NCBI GenBank assembly: GCA_963623875.1
Contig: CAVFNL010000005.1
Span: 16,142-80,141 of the forward strand
Direction: 5' to 3'
DNA length: 64,000 nt
From: UBA3206 sp963623875
GTDB lineage: Bacteria > Bacillota_I > Bacilli_A > Acholeplasmatales > Anaeroplasmataceae
Both the position numbers and the translations under genes were made by a program. This document shows, piece after piece, positions 63,433 to 64,000 of this stretch. Positions within the stretch are counted from its first letter, which is position 1; each line of letters opens with the position of its first letter. The notes beneath the pieces are model-generated. The model was not told the origin of the DNA, ran no database searches, and worked only from the letters and a program-made list of their open reading frames with translations.

Positions 63433-64000
63433 ATAATTTAGTAATTTATAAAAATTGAGTTTTCAATCTTAACAACTTATCTTCTAACCTCTAAAGCAAC
63501 TAGTTCTATTCTTATATTATTATATAAGTGTTAAGTGTATAATGAAGATGCAGTCAAAGTATATAAATCCATATTGACTTTACCTACTATAACCAAAAAA
63601 CTTTTTTTAATTTTTAAGTTTTTTGAACTTCTTTAGAAACACCTACATATACTTTTATATTTCTATTTTTCCAAGTATCATTAAAATTTCTAGATCCTCC
63701 ATACCTTATTACAAAATAATTATTATTTATATTAGCGATATTAAATTCTAAATAAAATGTAACCACTTGACTGTGGTCACTTTTTTATATTCACCAAGTA
63801 AATACTTACATCTAGTTAGTCTTGATTTATCAATCTCTTTCATCTCTATTTCAACGCATAATGTTTCACAATAAAGGACGTACTTTAACTGAATTATTTT
63901 AAATTATAGGTTCAACACTCTTAAATAATAATTTATAATATATTTAAGGTGATTAACTATTATAAGTCAAGTGAAAAAACTTAAAATTTATAGTATTGAA
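63433..64000 (-). other. Poorly coding tail; possible gene remnant at 63614-63890
   Basis: No full gene is visible. On the minus strand a frame from about 63890 reads a lysine- and leucine-rich segment containing KEIDKSRLTRCKYLLGEYKK and is interrupted by TAG near 63745. A shifted frame from 63784 reads LEFNIANINNNYFVIRYGGS and ends KEVQKT with TAA at 63614. The two may be parts of one decayed gene. A plus-strand hairpin (AACCAC/GTGGTC type, about 63758-63780) with a T run also overlaps. The rest, 63433-63613 and beyond 63890, shows nothing I can support. Confidence 0.3.

Noticed and set aside
1..64000. Mycoplasma-type code with TGA as tryptophan
   Set aside because: TGA is used as a stop in overlapping gene pairs (folD/purB, 57286-57289), and tryptophan codons inside the enzymes are TGG.

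Overview
The window is AT-rich bacterial DNA with short intergenic gaps, lipobox lipoproteins, GGAGG-type ribosome binding sites, CIRCE elements and a lipoteichoic-acid-synthase-like protein. This points to a low-GC Firmicute, probably in or near the Erysipelotrichia/Mollicutes-type gut lineages. TGA is used as a normal stop (for example folD and the binding protein ending at 57289), so the genetic code is the standard bacterial one. Formate-THF ligase, phosphotransacetylase and an exported pectate lyase fit a fermentative anaerobe living on plant polysaccharide. Taxonomy is inference.

Layout. 1-3382 (minus): an ABC importer with an NMT1/THI5-like lipoprotein (cut by the window edge), two permeases and an ATPase, behind a leader with two terminator-like hairpins. 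3961-8529 (minus): a pectate lyase lipoprotein with a 19-copy, 24-bp repeat linker, then an ECF sigma/anti-sigma pair. 8669-28014 (minus): one purine super-operon, fhs, a PEPCK/HPr-kinase-like gene, purE, purK, purL, purC, purM, purN, purH, purD, folD, purB, guaB, guaA and a small membrane protein. It is preceded by a leader with a possible 23-codon upstream ORF and a strong terminator. purF is not in the window; purA (38858) and prs (51203) are. 28338-29840: a second, divergent IMP dehydrogenase that closely resembles the Tritrichomonas foetus enzyme.

29955-37797 is an accessory stretch. It holds an intact secreted-protein/MacB-like ABC cassette, a decayed second cassette (a frameshifted secreted protein plus an ATPase remnant) and a decayed third permease. 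Mixed in are an aminotransferase and two Hsp20 genes under a double-CIRCE promoter. 37897-55745 is mostly housekeeping: PH-like membrane proteins, purA, mfd, an ion transporter, an LtaS-like protein, a frameshifted DUF4143 ATPase, a CaCA antiporter, pth, prs, ispE, rsmA, rnmV and an HD hydrolase. 55901-60150 (plus) is a solute-binding lipoprotein translationally coupled to a membrane GGDEF-EAL sensor. The window ends with a Nudix hydrolase, pta, a DUF234-type ATPase with an operator-like promoter, and a poorly coding 0.6 kb tail.

The genes join up functionally. Prs makes PRPP, FolD and Fhs make formyl-THF, and the pur genes use both to make IMP. PurA/PurB and GuaB/GuaA then split IMP to AMP and GMP. 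The best candidates for new biology are the PEPCK-like gene inside the purine operon, the upstream-ORF attenuator before fhs, the second IMPDH, the secreted-protein/exporter cassettes, and the binding-protein/c-di-GMP sensor pair. No tRNA, rRNA, CRISPR array or insertion sequence was recognised.
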